A stretch of 64,000 nt of DNA from Synechococcus sp. BSA11S (GTDB lineage Bacteria; Cyanobacteriota; Cyanobacteriia; PCC-6307; Cyanobiaceae): the NCBI RefSeq assembly GCF_014224355.1, contig NZ_VNWP01000006.1, positions 108,527 through 172,526 of the forward strand, in the 5' to 3' direction. The position numbers and the translations under genes were made by a program. Every line of letters starts with the position of its first letter. The first letter of the stretch is position 1. Positions 45,501 to 54,531 of the stretch are shown one piece after another. Below the pieces are notes generated by a model that saw only the letters and a program-made list of their open reading frames with translations, did not search any database and was not told the origin of the DNA.

Positions 45501-46056
45501 CGCCGGCCAGCAGGTAGGTGGCGCCGGAGCTGAGCGCCATCAGCAGCGACGGCCAGAACAGCCACCAGCCCAAGCTGCGCAGGCCGCTGGCCAGAGGCCA
45601 GGTGAGGGGCCAGAGCAGAAGCAGCAGGGCCGCGAACTGGAGCACGGTCTTCGCCTTGCCGGCCGGGGAGGCGGGGGCGCCGCTGGCCTGGCCGGCCCGC
45701 CAGCCGGAGATCAGCAACTCCCGCGCCAGCAACAGCCAGACCGCCCAGAGGGGCAGGGTCCCCTCCCTGGCCAGCCAGAGCAGGGGTGCGCTGATCAGGA
45801 TCTTGTCGGTGAGCGGGTCGAGCCGCGCTCCCCAGACCGAGCCACCGCCCGAGCGCCTGGCCAGCCAGCCGTCGGCCCAGTCGCTGAAGCCGCCCAGCAG
45901 CAGCAGAACCCACGCCAGCCCTGCCTGGCCTGCGACGAGGGCCAGCAGCAGGGGCAGTCCGAGCAAGGCCCGGGCCACGGTGAGTCCGTCTGCCAGGCGA
46001 CGAGATGGCGGCGCAGCGGGTCGATGCCCTGGCGGTTCGGACGCGGTGGAATGCAT
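45469..46056 (-). CDS. pgsA: CDP-diacylglycerol-glycerol-3-phosphate 3-phosphatidyltransferase
   Basis: About 195 residues from the ATG at 46056; a GTG at 46083 extends it. The CDP-alcohol phosphotransferase motif D-x2-D-G-x2-A-R-x8-G-x3-D-x3-D is perfect (DWADGWLARR to GARLDPLTDK). Five to six membrane helices. It makes phosphatidylglycerolphosphate, precursor of PG, which is essential for photosystems. Its end overlaps the CSP41-like gene. Confidence 0.93.
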   Translation of the reverse strand: MHSTASEPPGHRPAAPPSRRLADGLTVARALLGLPLLLALVAGQAGLAWVLLLLGGFSDWADGWLARRSGGGSVWGARLDPLTDKILISAPLLWLAREGTLPLWAVWLLLARELLISGWRAGQASGAPASPAGKAKTVLQFAALLLLLWPLTWPLASGLRSLGWWLFWPSLLMALSSGATYLLAGVSRRTEPDRS

Positions 46057-46117
46057 CGGAGAGGGGTCGGGTCGTTCCCCCACGCTGGCCTAGAACCCTT
46101 GCAGATGCTCTGCCCCG

Positions 46118-46594
46118 ATGACCACCGACACCCCAAGGACCGTACGGGTGGCCGATGCGATGTCCACACCCGTGCTGTCGGTGACGCCGACCACGCCGCT
46201 GCAGGACGCGGTGAAGCTGATGAGTGATCACCACATCAGCGGCCTGCCCGTGCTCGATGGGCAGGGGGCCCTGATCGGCGAACTCAGCGAACAGGATCTG
46301 ATGGTGCGGGAGAGCGGCTTCGATGCCGGTCCCTACGTGATGCTGCTCGATGCCGTGATCTACCTGCGCAACCCCCTCGACTGGGACAAGCAGGTGCACC
46401 AGGTACTGGGCAACACGGTGGCCGACGTGATGGGCCGCCATCCCCACAGCTGCAACGCCGACGTGTCTCTGGCGGCCGCCGCCAAGCTGCTGCACGACCG
46501 CTCCACCCAGCGGCTGTTCGTGCGTGAGGGTGAGACCGTGGTGGGGGTGCTCACCCGCGGCGATGTGGTGCGCGCCCTGGCGGCCGAGGGCTGA
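46118..46594 (+). CDS. Two-CBS-domain protein
   Basis: 158 residues made of two CBS domains (about residues 10-70, RVADAMSTPVLSVTPTTPL, and 95-155, VADVMGRHPHSCNADVSL to GVLTRGDVVRALA). Stand-alone CBS pairs bind adenine nucleotides and regulate partner proteins such as thioredoxin in plants (CBSX). Partner unknown. It overlaps pdeM tail to tail by 44 bases. Confidence 0.9.
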   Translation: MTTDTPRTVRVADAMSTPVLSVTPTTPLQDAVKLMSDHHISGLPVLDGQGALIGELSEQDLMVRESGFDAGPYVMLLDAVIYLRNPLDWDKQVHQVLGNTVADVMGRHPHSCNADVSLAAAAKLLHDRSTQRLFVREGETVVGVLTRGDVVRALAAEG

Positions 46595-47258
46595 ACTCCC
46601 GCCAGGGCAGGATGGCGCCGTCGGCCACCAGCCAGATCTGCTCAAGTGGATCGCAGGGGTGCCCGCCGGTGAGCTGCCCGAACGAGGGCAGCAGCAGCCG
46701 CTGACTCCTGGCGTCGTAGCTGAAACAGGGCAGTCGCAAACGGTCGCTGCGGTCGCCGATCAGCGCCACCGGGTGCAGGTGACCGCAGATGTGCAGGTGA
46801 TCGGCTGCCCCGGGCGGGGGCTGATCCTCGGGACCATGGCTGAGCCAGAGGGGGCCACGGGGCGTGGCCGGCTCCTGGGGCAGGCCCTCGATCCAGCTGC
46901 CCTGTTCGTGGTTGCCGCCGATCAGCCGCAGTGGGCAGCCCAGCAGCTGGGGCAGGGCCCTGAGCTTCTGGCGCAGCTCGGCGGTGAGGCCCAGCCGGCT
47001 GTGGATCAGGTCGCCAAGCACCACCACCTCCCGGGGCTGCCAGTGGTGGGCCAGGGCCAGCAGGGCGTTGAGGGTGCCCGCATCCCCGTCGCTGGGCAGG
47101 GCGATGCCATGGCTCTGGAAGGTCTCGGCCTTGCCCAGGTGCAGGTCGGCCAGCAGCAGCAGCCGTTGCTGAGGGTCCCAGAGGGCCTTGGCCGCCAGCA
47201 GCTCCAGCCGGTGCCCCCGCCAGTGGAAGGGGGCACGATCGAGGGGGTGATCCGTCAT
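46551..47258 (-). CDS. pdeM: Ligase-associated DNA damage response endonuclease PdeM
   Basis: 235 residues from MTDHPLDRAPFHWRGH. It is a calcineurin-like phosphoesterase: ADLHLGKAETFQSHG (D-x-H), VVLGDLIHSR (GD), GGNHEQGS (GNHE), WLSHGPED and ICGHLHP. The K-A-E-T/S-F motif and length are characteristic of the PdeM branch found with the Lhr helicase and ATP-dependent ligase, both present further along in this window. Confidence 0.9.
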   Translation of the reverse strand: MTDHPLDRAPFHWRGHRLELLAAKALWDPQQRLLLLADLHLGKAETFQSHGIALPSDGDAGTLNALLALAHHWQPREVVVLGDLIHSRLGLTAELRQKLRALPQLLGCPLRLIGGNHEQGSWIEGLPQEPATPRGPLWLSHGPEDQPPPGAADHLHICGHLHPVALIGDRSDRLRLPCFSYDARSQRLLLPSFGQLTGGHPCDPLEQIWLVADGAILPWREFSPRPPGRAPHRRG

Positions 47259-47272
47259 CGCCGCGCCCCTGA

Positions 47273-47854
47273 TCAGGTGGCCATCGCCGCCTGGTAGGCG
47301 GGCCGGGCGCGGGTGGCCTCGATCGTGGCCTGAACCGCCGGGTACGGGCTCAGATCGAGCTGGGGGAAGAAGACCGGCAGATAGGCCAGGTGAGCGTTCA
47401 CCGCACAATCGGCCACACCCCAGACCTCACCGAGCAGGGGGCTCCCTTTGGCCAGGAGCTTGTCGAGGGCGGCCATCAGCCGTGGGAATTCCCGCTCCCT
47501 GGCACTTTCCACGAACAGGGCCGTGGCCAGGGTGGCATTGGCGAACAGCACCCACTGCTCCGCCAGGGCCCGCTGCTCGGGGGTCGAGAACTCCTGGCCG
47601 TAGCGATCAGCGAGATAGAGCAGGATCGCGCCGCTCTCGAACAGGCGCAGGGGTTCCCCGCCGGGGTCGCGGGCGGCGCTGTCCTCGAGGACCGGCACCT
47701 TGCCGAAGGGATTGATCGCCAGAAAGGCCTCCTGCCGGTGTTCACCGGCCTGCATGTCGAGGAGGTGCCAGGTGTAGGGGATCGCTTTCTCGGCCAGATA
47801 CCAGCGGGGCATCGAGGCCCTCGAGCGGGCTCCGCCGTGGAGGGTGAGGGTCAT
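47273..47854 (-). CDS. Glutathione S-transferase family protein
   Basis: 193 residues from MTLTLHGGARSRASMPRW. The N-terminal thioredoxin fold has the cis-proline region INPFGKVPVLED and the glutathione contact ESGAILLYLAD. The C-terminal half is all-helical (LLGEVWGVADCAVNAHLAYL). It conjugates or reduces glutathione-linked substrates. It is divergent from the AAA+/NapH-like fusion gene. Confidence 0.88.
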   Translation of the reverse strand: MTLTLHGGARSRASMPRWYLAEKAIPYTWHLLDMQAGEHRQEAFLAINPFGKVPVLEDSAARDPGGEPLRLFESGAILLYLADRYGQEFSTPEQRALAEQWVLFANATLATALFVESAREREFPRLMAALDKLLAKGSPLLGEVWGVADCAVNAHLAYLPVFFPQLDLSPYPAVQATIEATRARPAYQAAMAT

Positions 47855-47886
47855 GCGGTGGGTGCGGTGCAAATCCTCCCCGCAGA

Positions 47887-50013
47887 ATGGAGCTTCACGG
47901 GGATGGAATGCCGGTGGCTGACAGCCTGCTCCGTCTGGCGCCTTATCTGGTGGGCCGCGCCCGCCGCGGCATCGTCGGCGACAGCCGCTATGCCCGTTCC
48001 CTGCGCGAGGCGGTGCGGGAGGCCTCCCAGGATCCCGATGGCGGTGCCCTGCTGATCAGCGGCGAGCCCGGCCTGGAGAAGGACAACATCGCCGCGCTGA
48101 TCCATTTCGGCTCCCCCTCCCGGAGGACGCTGATGGTGCAGCTCGATGGGGCGGTGCTGCGCGGCGATGGCGCTGAGTTGTTCGGCAGTGCCGGCCGTGG
48201 CGGTGAAGGCTCCCTGCTGGAGGATCCGCAGGTGGGGGCCCTGCTGATCGACAAGCTCGACCGCGTCGACCCCCAGCTGCTGCCTGCCCTTCTGGAGCTG
48301 GCCGGCAGCGGCCGCTGGCAGCCCCCGGATCCCGGCGCAGCCCCCCGCCACTTCCCGGGTCGGGTGTTCTTCACCACCGAGTCGGTGGTGCCCGGCTTCG
48401 AGCGCGCCTGCACGCTGATCCGCGTGCCGCCGCTGCGGGTGCGGCGGCAGGACCTTGGCGACTGGCTTCGCTACGACCTGCGCCTCAAGAGCCGGGCCCT
48501 GGGCTGGCCGGTGGCACCGGTGGTGGGCACGGAGCTGATCCGGCGCCTGCAGACCCACGACTTCCCCGGCAATGTGCGCGAGCTGGAGGACCTGGTGGAG
48601 CGGGCCCTTCGCCAGCTGCCGGTGCCCAGCGAGGGCGAGCCACCGCCGGAGCTGCCGGAAGAGGTGTTCTGGCTGCCCTCCCGCCAGAGCCGCCCACGCT
48701 TCGACCTCTGGCGCTGGAAGCCGGCCCTGCGCACCTGGATGCGCTCGCCACGGCTCTGGAAGGCCCTTCTGTTCGGTCTGGTGAGCTGGCTGTTCGTGCT
48801 GGTGAACCTGTGGTTGTGGCTCGGCCCCCAGGATCGCGCCCACAATGGGGCACTGAATCTGTTCTGGGCCTGGTGGTGGCCCCTGATCCTGCTGGGGTAT
48901 CCCCTGGTGGGCCGCCTCTGGTGCTCCTTCTGCCCGTTCATGGTCTGGGGTGAGATCGGCCAGCGGCTGGCCGCTGCGCTCGGTTGGCAGCCGGCCCGCT
49001 GGCCGAGGGGGGAGACCGACCGCTGGGCCGCGCCGGCCCTGGCCTCCGGCTTCGCCGCGATCCTGCTCTGGGAGGAGCTGGCGGATCTGGAGAACAGCGC
49101 CCGGCTGAGCAGCTGCCTGCTGCTGCTGATCACCGCCGGGGCCGTGGTCGGTTCCCTGCGCTTCGAGAAGCGCTTCTGGTGCCGTTATCTCTGCCCGGTG
49201 GGGGGAATGAACGGCCTGTTCGCCAAGCTTTCTGTGCTGGAGCTGCGCGCCCAGGTGGGCACCTGCAGCGGCAGCTGCAGCACCTATGCCTGCTTCAAGG
49301 GCGGCCCCGCCGACGGTGAGGGTCTGGCCACGGCCGGCTGCCCCCTCGGCACCCATCCGGCCCATCTCGACGACAATCGCAACTGCGTGCTCTGCCTCAC
49401 CTGCGCCCAGGCCTGCCCGCACCGCTCCGTGCAACTGAGCCTGCGGCCTCCCGCCGCCGACCTGCAGCGGGAGATGGCCCCGCCCGACGGTGAGGCGGGG
49501 CTGATCCTGGTGCTGGCCGGCGGCGTCTGCCTGAAGTTCTGGGATCGCCTGCTCGGGGGACTGCCCCTGGCCCCCGAGAGCCTGCAGGCGGGCCCCCTGC
49601 TGCCGCGCCTGGCCTTCGCCGCCCTTGCCCTGGCGCTGCCCTCGGCCCTGGCGCTGGTTGCGCTTCGGCTCGGGAGCTGGCTGACGCCGGCGGGCAGGGC
49701 CGCCCGGCGCCTGCGCCTCGGGCTCTATGGGCTGTTGCCTCTGCTCTGGGCCCTGTTGCTGGCGCGGCATCTGCCGGTGGGGATGGCGGAAGCGGGCCTT
49801 TGGCTGCCGGTCACCTTCCAGCAGCCACTTCCCGGCTGGAGCGCTGATCACCACGTGATCGCCTTCTGCCAGAGCCTGGTGCTGCTGGTGGGGGTGGGCA
49901 GCTCGCTGGTGTTGCTGCGCCGCCTGCTGCTGAACAGGGGGGCGGCCCTGTGGTGGGGCAGCGCCGCTGCCCTGGCGCTGGGGGCGGGGGGGCGCTGGCT
50001 GGTGGCGGGTTAG
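47887..50013 (+). CDS. Degenerate sigma54-activator-like AAA+ domain fused to a NapH/NosR-like membrane polyferredoxin
   Basis: 708 residues. Residues ~30-245 resemble the AAA+ module of sigma54 activators but are degraded: the Walker A is GEPGLEKDN, the Walker B is LLIDKLDRV with Glu lost, and the GAFTGA loop is missing. The sensor block FPGNVRELEDLVERA is intact. Then come membrane helices with the NapH pair GRLWCSFCPFMVWGE and RFWCRYLCPVGGMN, a Cys-rich stretch (CSGSCSTYACFKGG) and a ferredoxin motif CVLCLTCAQACP. More helices follow. There is no HTH. A membrane redox sensor or electron carrier is likely; partners are unknown. Confidence 0.85.
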   Translation: MELHGDGMPVADSLLRLAPYLVGRARRGIVGDSRYARSLREAVREASQDPDGGALLISGEPGLEKDNIAALIHFGSPSRRTLMVQLDGAVLRGDGAELFGSAGRGGEGSLLEDPQVGALLIDKLDRVDPQLLPALLELAGSGRWQPPDPGAAPRHFPGRVFFTTESVVPGFERACTLIRVPPLRVRRQDLGDWLRYDLRLKSRALGWPVAPVVGTELIRRLQTHDFPGNVRELEDLVERALRQLPVPSEGEPPPELPEEVFWLPSRQSRPRFDLWRWKPALRTWMRSPRLWKALLFGLVSWLFVLVNLWLWLGPQDRAHNGALNLFWAWWWPLILLGYPLVGRLWCSFCPFMVWGEIGQRLAAALGWQPARWPRGETDRWAAPALASGFAAILLWEELADLENSARLSSCLLLLITAGAVVGSLRFEKRFWCRYLCPVGGMNGLFAKLSVLELRAQVGTCSGSCSTYACFKGGPADGEGLATAGCPLGTHPAHLDDNRNCVLCLTCAQACPHRSVQLSLRPPAADLQREMAPPDGEAGLILVLAGGVCLKFWDRLLGGLPLAPESLQAGPLLPRLAFAALALALPSALALVALRLGSWLTPAGRAARRLRLGLYGLLPLLWALLLARHLPVGMAEAGLWLPVTFQQPLPGWSADHHVIAFCQSLVLLVGVGSSLVLLRRLLLNRGAALWWGSAAALALGAGGRWLVAG

Positions 50014-50044
50014 GCAGGCCGTGGCGCCAGGATGCCCCTCGCCT

Positions 50045-50287
50045 TCACAACAGCGCGCAGAGCCGCCGGATGTCGGAGCTGCTGTAGAGGCTTCGGGATT
50101 CTCCCGGGGTGGCCACAGCGAAGTTGTGCTCCTTTGTGAGCAGGTTGGCGGCACCGAGGCGGTTGGCGATCTCCACCCGCTCCAGGCCGCGGCTGCTCCG
50201 CCAGAGGCGGCAGTCGTGGCGGGTGTCATGGGTGCTGGCCAGCAGGGCGGTGATCGCCAGGGCAGGCCCAAGCCAGTGGTGGCTCAT
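50045..50287 (-). CDS. Small hypothetical protein, probable signal sequence
   Basis: 80 residues from MSHHWLGPALAITALLAST. A short hydrophobic N-terminus suggests export. The rest (RLWRSSRGLERVEIANRLGAA and LLTKEHNFAVATPGESRSLY) has no recognised domain. It is the only plausible frame in the gap and is convergent with the fusion gene. Confidence 0.5.
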   Translation of the reverse strand: MSHHWLGPALAITALLASTHDTRHDCRLWRSSRGLERVEIANRLGAANLLTKEHNFAVATPGESRSLYSSSDIRRLCALL

Positions 50288-50391
50288 CACAACGGCATCC
50301 AGTGGTGACCAGTGTCCAACCGGATGTGTTCCTCTTGCTACACCAAAGGCAAGGCGCTCCGCCAGGATTCCGCCATGGATGGAGAGCTCTA

Positions 50392-50628
50392 GTGACTCGA
50401 CGACGCCTCCAGCGCCAGCTTCCGGGTGAAACCCGCCACTGGCTTGAGTACCGCCTGCACGCCCTCGAGAGCCGCGAACGATTCGAGGACGCCTATGCCC
50501 TGCGCATGGAAATGGCCGAGTGGCTGCTGGAAAGTGGCCACGATCAGCCGGTGAACAACCTCACCGTGGCGCGGCTTCTGCGGGATGGAACGGTGTTGGT
50601 GGATTCCCTGCTCAGCGACCCGACATAA
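50392..50628 (+). CDS. Small soluble hypothetical protein
   Basis: 78 residues from a GTG at 50392 with GGAGAG eight bases upstream. The sequence WLEYRLHALESRERFEDAYALRMEMAEWLLESG is helical and acidic, followed by a basic turn (VARLLRDGTVLVDSLL). No named family recognised. It precedes a 26-residue membrane peptide gene. Confidence 0.6.
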   Translation: MTRRRLQRQLPGETRHWLEYRLHALESRERFEDAYALRMEMAEWLLESGHDQPVNNLTVARLLRDGTVLVDSLLSDPT

Positions 50629-50650
50629 TCACCCCACAAGACTTTCCCCC

Positions 50651-50731
50651 ATGACCATCGCCCTGCTGATCGCCCTGGTGGGTTCCCTGGTGCTGATGAA
50701 CTGGATCGTCAAGAAACTGAGCAAAGTCTGA
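50651..50731 (+). CDS. Candidate 26-residue single-helix membrane peptide
   Basis: MTIALLIALVGSLVLMNWIV followed by KKLSKV: one membrane helix with a basic tail, the shape of small photosystem or cytochrome b6f subunits (PsbX/PetM-like sizes), though it matches none I know. No strong ribosome binding site is seen. Evidence is only composition and placement just before the convergent helicase gene. Confidence 0.4.
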   Translation: MTIALLIALVGSLVLMNWIVKKLSKV

Positions 50732-50757
50732 GTTGGGCCTTCCAGAGCTGGCATTGC

Positions 50758-53259
50758 TCAGCCGTCGTCTTCGGCTTTTCTGGCTTCGGCCACCAGCCGT
50801 TGCACCCGCTCCAGCACCGACTCGTTGCTCATCCGGTTGTTCAGGCGCTCCACGAGCAACGGGAACGCGAAGGGGCCGGGTCGTGGTGTGCGCTCCAGCA
50901 GCCGCTGGGCTCGGCTGAGGCGATCGAGGGCCTGGCGCAGGCGGCCCAGTTCCAGCTGCTCGTCCATCACTTCCCGGCGCGCCTGCTCCAGCAGGCGGTT
51001 GCCGGGATCATGGCGGCTGAACACATCGAAGAGCAGAGCGGCGCTGATCTGCAGCTGGCCGCCGCTCTTGCGCTGTCCGGGAAAGCCGTTGACCACCAGG
51101 CCGGCAATCTGGGCGATGGAGCGGAAGCGGCGGCGGCAGAGCTCGGAGAGGTTGATCGAGGCCTCCAGATCCGCTTCCAGCTCCCCCTGGTCGAGCAGGG
51201 CGTCGCTCCAGGCCTCGTAGAGGGCTTCGAAGGGGTAGCCGCGGGGGGCCAGCAGCTCGAAGCCGTAATCGTTCACCGACACCGTGATGGTGGCCGACTG
51301 GATCCGGGTGAGGCGTCCGGCCCAGAGGAAGCCCAGGCCCTCATGCACGAAGCGCCCCTCGAAGGGGTAAGCGAACAGGTGGCTGCCCTCGCGGCTGCGG
51401 GTCACCTCCACCAGGAACTGATTCTCCCGGGGCAGCCGCGAGAGGTCGGCCTGGCGGCGCAGCAGGGGCTCCAGGGCCCGCAGTTCGGGCGTGTCGAGCC
51501 GGTGATCGTGGGCTCGACACGCCGCAGGTTCCGCCGCCTGGATGGCCCCGGCACAGCGGTGCACTTCCCGGCGCAGGTGAACGCTGAGCAGATCCGAGAG
51601 GGCCATCTGGCCCCCGGCCCAGGCGGGCACCGTGCGGCTCTTGCGGGTGCTGGCCTTCACCAGGGCAGTCATGTCGCGCAGCCGCACGAACTCCAGCTGC
51701 CGTCCGGCAAAAAAGAACACATCACCCGGCTTCAGACGCGAGATGAACCCTTCCTCCACATGGCCGAGGGTGGCGCCGCGCACCACCTTGACGCTGATCG
51801 AACTGCTGGAGGTGATCGTGCCGATTCCCAGGCGGTGCAGGCGGGCGATGGCGGGATCCTTGACGCGGTACAGGCAGGGCTCCTCCCGCTCCAGCTTGCG
51901 AAAGCGGGGGTAGGCGCCGAGGCAGTCGCCGCCGTACTCCAGAAAGCGCAGGCACCATTGCCAGCTGGCCCCATCGAGGTTGCGGTAGCTCCAGCTGCTG
52001 CGCACCCGCTCCAGCTCCCGCTCCGGCTCGAAGCCCGGTCCGCAGGCCAGGCTGGTGAGGTGCTGCAGAAGCACATCCAGCGGCGCCAGCGGCGGCCGGC
52101 GGGTTTCCACCAGCCCCTCCCCCAGCCCCCGCCGCATCGCCGACACCTCGAGCAGCTCCAGGGCGTTGGTGGGCATGAACAGCACCTGGGAGGTGCCGCC
52201 GGGGTTGTGGGCCGAGCGGCCGGCCCGCTGCAGCAACCGCGCCAGGTTCTTGGCACTGCCGATCTGCACCACCCGCTCCACCGGCTGAAAGTCGACCCCC
52301 AGATCCAGAGAACTGGTGCAGACCACCCAGCGCACGTCCCCTGCCTTCACCCCGGCCTCGATCGCCTCGCGCTCGGCCCGGTCGATTGAGCCGTGATGCA
52401 GGGCCAGACCGTCCTCCATCTCGGGGCAGGCGTAACGCAGGCACTGGTGCCAGCGCTCCGCCTGGTTGCGCGTGTTGGTGAACAGCAGGGTGGAGATGGC
52501 CGGATCCATGGCCGCCACCAGCTCCTCGTACATGCGCAGGCCCAGGTGTCCCCCCCAGGGGAAGCCATCGATCGACTCCGGCAGCAGGCTGCGAATCTCC
52601 GTGCCCCGTCGCACCCGCGCCCGCACCAGCAGGGGGTCCGTCGCCGCGCCAACTCCCACCGCTGCCCGGGCGGCCTCCTCCAGGTTGCCGATGGTGGCGC
52701 TGATCGCCCAGGTGCGCAGCCCCGGGCGCTGCCCCCGCAGCCAGCTCAGGGCCAGCTCGGTCTGGGTGCCGCGCTTGCTGCCCATCAGCTCGTGCCATTC
52801 GTCGAGAATCACCGTTTCGAGCCCCGCGAACAGCTGCGCCGCGGTGCGGTTCGCCAGCAGCACCGAGAGCGATTCCGGCGTGGTGATCAGGATCTGGGGC
52901 GGCTGAGCGAGCTGACGGCTGCGCTCGGCGCTGGCGGTGTCACCGTTGCGGATGCCCAGCGTCAGCGGCCAGCCCATGGCCTCGATCGGCTCGCGGATCG
53001 CCAGGGCCAGGTCGCGGCTGAGGGCGCGCAGGGGGGTGAGGTAGAGCAGGCGCAGGCCCGGAGCCGGGTTCGCCAGCATCGACGCGATCGGCCCCATCAC
53101 GGCCGCGTAGGTCTTGCCGGCGCCGGTGGGCACCTGAATCAGGCCGTTCTGCCCGCGCAGGTAGGCCTTCCAGCACTGGCGCTGAAAGGGCAGGGGGCGC
53201 CAGCCCTTCCGGCGGAACCAGGCCTCGATCGGCTCGAGCGCAGCGGGCTGGGATGGCAA
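50758..53259 (-). CDS. lhr: Ligase-associated Lhr-like DEAD/DEAH-box DNA helicase
   Basis: 833 residues. Walker A VPTGAGKTYAAV, the DEAH-variant ILDEWHELMGSKRG, and motif VI LLQRAGRSAHNPGG give an SF2 helicase. The C-terminal Lhr-specific domain continues to residue 833 (EDAL-like blocks near LFDVFSRHDPGNRLL). It belongs to the mycobacterial-type Lhr-core set that works with the ATP-dependent ligase and PdeM in DNA repair. It is the middle gene of the three found in this window, but is flanked by unrelated genes. Confidence 0.92.
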   Translation of the reverse strand: MPSQPAALEPIEAWFRRKGWRPLPFQRQCWKAYLRGQNGLIQVPTGAGKTYAAVMGPIASMLANPAPGLRLLYLTPLRALSRDLALAIREPIEAMGWPLTLGIRNGDTASAERSRQLAQPPQILITTPESLSVLLANRTAAQLFAGLETVILDEWHELMGSKRGTQTELALSWLRGQRPGLRTWAISATIGNLEEAARAAVGVGAATDPLLVRARVRRGTEIRSLLPESIDGFPWGGHLGLRMYEELVAAMDPAISTLLFTNTRNQAERWHQCLRYACPEMEDGLALHHGSIDRAEREAIEAGVKAGDVRWVVCTSSLDLGVDFQPVERVVQIGSAKNLARLLQRAGRSAHNPGGTSQVLFMPTNALELLEVSAMRRGLGEGLVETRRPPLAPLDVLLQHLTSLACGPGFEPERELERVRSSWSYRNLDGASWQWCLRFLEYGGDCLGAYPRFRKLEREEPCLYRVKDPAIARLHRLGIGTITSSSSISVKVVRGATLGHVEEGFISRLKPGDVFFFAGRQLEFVRLRDMTALVKASTRKSRTVPAWAGGQMALSDLLSVHLRREVHRCAGAIQAAEPAACRAHDHRLDTPELRALEPLLRRQADLSRLPRENQFLVEVTRSREGSHLFAYPFEGRFVHEGLGFLWAGRLTRIQSATITVSVNDYGFELLAPRGYPFEALYEAWSDALLDQGELEADLEASINLSELCRRRFRSIAQIAGLVVNGFPGQRKSGGQLQISAALLFDVFSRHDPGNRLLEQARREVMDEQLELGRLRQALDRLSRAQRLLERTPRPGPFAFPLLVERLNNRMSNESVLERVQRLVAEARKAEDDG

Positions 53260-53275
53260 GGCGGGTGGTGGTGGC

Positions 53276-53485
53276 TCAGGTGGTGAGGATGCCCACCACC
53301 ACCGCGGCGATGGCGAGGATCACGGCCCCCTGAACCACGCCGGCCGCCACGTTGCCCTTGCGGATTTCAGCGCGGTAGTCGATCGGGGAGAGCTTGTCGA
53401 ACAACACGAGGCCCGCATAGATGAGGATGACCCCGACGACGGTCCACCCGACCGTCAGCAGGAGCTGGAGCAGGGGTTTGACCAA
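53276..53485 (-). CDS. DUF350 small membrane protein
   Basis: 69 residues with two helices. The first is LLLTVGWTVVGVILIYAGLVLF, the loop has the DUF350 signature IDYRAEIRKGNVAAG, and the second is VILAIAAVVVGILTT. DUF350 proteins are predicted to be small channel- or sensor-like membrane components that recur beside DUF4178 and aminopropyltransferase genes. It is upstream of the helicase and divergent from the membrane protein gene that begins the polyamine-like group. Confidence 0.85.
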   Translation of the reverse strand: MVKPLLQLLLTVGWTVVGVILIYAGLVLFDKLSPIDYRAEIRKGNVAAGVVQGAVILAIAAVVVGILTT

Positions 53486-53549
53486 GGCGGCATCCCGACG
53501 CGCCGTTCAGGCTAAGGACCGCTCCGGTTCACGGCCCGGGCCGGGAGAT

Positions 53550-54530
53550 GTGCGGCGTTGGCCGCTGCTGCTGGGGCTGTTGCCCCTCATCCCTCTGCTG
53601 GTCCTGCTGATGTCTCTGCTGGAGCGGCCCCAGCGCCAGCAGATCGCGGTGGCACCCGAGCAGTCGAGCACCAGCGAACCTCTGCGCCTGGAATCAGGCT
53701 GGTTCGGCAGTCCGCTGATCAAGCTGCAGGCCGAGCTGCCGCTGAACACCGCCATGGGTCTGGGGGTGGAGCTGCTCGATGCCGGCGGGGCCACCGTGCT
53801 GGAGCTGGCGAAAGACGGCTGGCGCGAGACCGGCATCTGGTCGGAGGGGGGCGAGAGCGGTCGCTGGGAGGAGAGCGACGCCGGCCTGCGGCTGTCCCTG
53901 CGGCCGCCGCGATTGGGGGCCTACCTGCTGCGGCTCACGCTCGAGGATCTGCTCGACACAGCCGGCCGCCCCCTGGAGAGCCCCTTGCTGGTGCGGTTGG
54001 AGGTGCGCAACCACAGCGTCGACGCCCCGTTGCTCTGGTTCACCGCCCTGGTGACGCTGTTGATGGCGGGGATCGCCATGAGGTCCATCTACCGCAACTG
54101 CCGCCTGCGCAAGGTGCTGCGCCTGGAGGACAACCGCGTGCGCCTGCGCTGCCGGCTGGGGGGGGCTGGCCTGGTGCGTATGGAGCTGCGGGCCCGCTAC
54201 GAGCGTCCCTCCAGCGACGCCGGTCCAAACGCCCCCCGGCTGATGGCGGAGCTGCAGCTGGAGGCCAGCGATGCCCTCGGCCGCTCGCGCCTGGTCTTCA
54301 GGCGCCTCTTGCCGGTGGCGGCCCATTCCAGCGACGGTGACCACTGGTTGAACGTGAACGAAGTGCTCCACCTCAAGGTGAGGGAGCCCCTCAGCCTGGG
54401 CCTGAAGCTGACGCTGCCTGAAACCATCGCGGATGGAGGCCAGCCCTGGGAAATCGAATGGTTGCGGCTGGTGCTGGAAGACGGGGTGCTCAGTCCCCGC
54501 CCGGTGGCCGTGCTGACGCTGGAGCCCTGA
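53550..54530 (+). CDS. Two-helix membrane protein with beta-rich ectodomain
   Basis: About 326 residues from GTG 53550 (VRRWPLLLGLLPLIPLL). The first helix is followed by an extracytoplasmic beta-rich domain with GSPLIKLQAELPLN and GLGVELLDAGG, then a second helix (LLWFTALVTLLMAGIAM) and a cytoplasmic domain with a Leu/Arg-rich beta pattern (VRLRCRLGGAGLVRMELRARY). No named family recognised. It starts the gene group ending with DUF4178 and the aminopropyltransferase-like protein, with only one base to the next gene. Confidence 0.6.
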   Translation: MRRWPLLLGLLPLIPLLVLLMSLLERPQRQQIAVAPEQSSTSEPLRLESGWFGSPLIKLQAELPLNTAMGLGVELLDAGGATVLELAKDGWRETGIWSEGGESGRWEESDAGLRLSLRPPRLGAYLLRLTLEDLLDTAGRPLESPLLVRLEVRNHSVDAPLLWFTALVTLLMAGIAMRSIYRNCRLRKVLRLEDNRVRLRCRLGGAGLVRMELRARYERPSSDAGPNAPRLMAELQLEASDALGRSRLVFRRLLPVAAHSSDGDHWLNVNEVLHLKVREPLSLGLKLTLPETIADGGQPWEIEWLRLVLEDGVLSPRPVAVLTLEP

Positions 54531-54531
54531 G

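Noticed and set aside
47851..50271. 806-codon minus-strand open frame
   Set aside because: Antisense to the AAA+/NapH-like fusion gene, with Gln/Pro/His bias and no motif.
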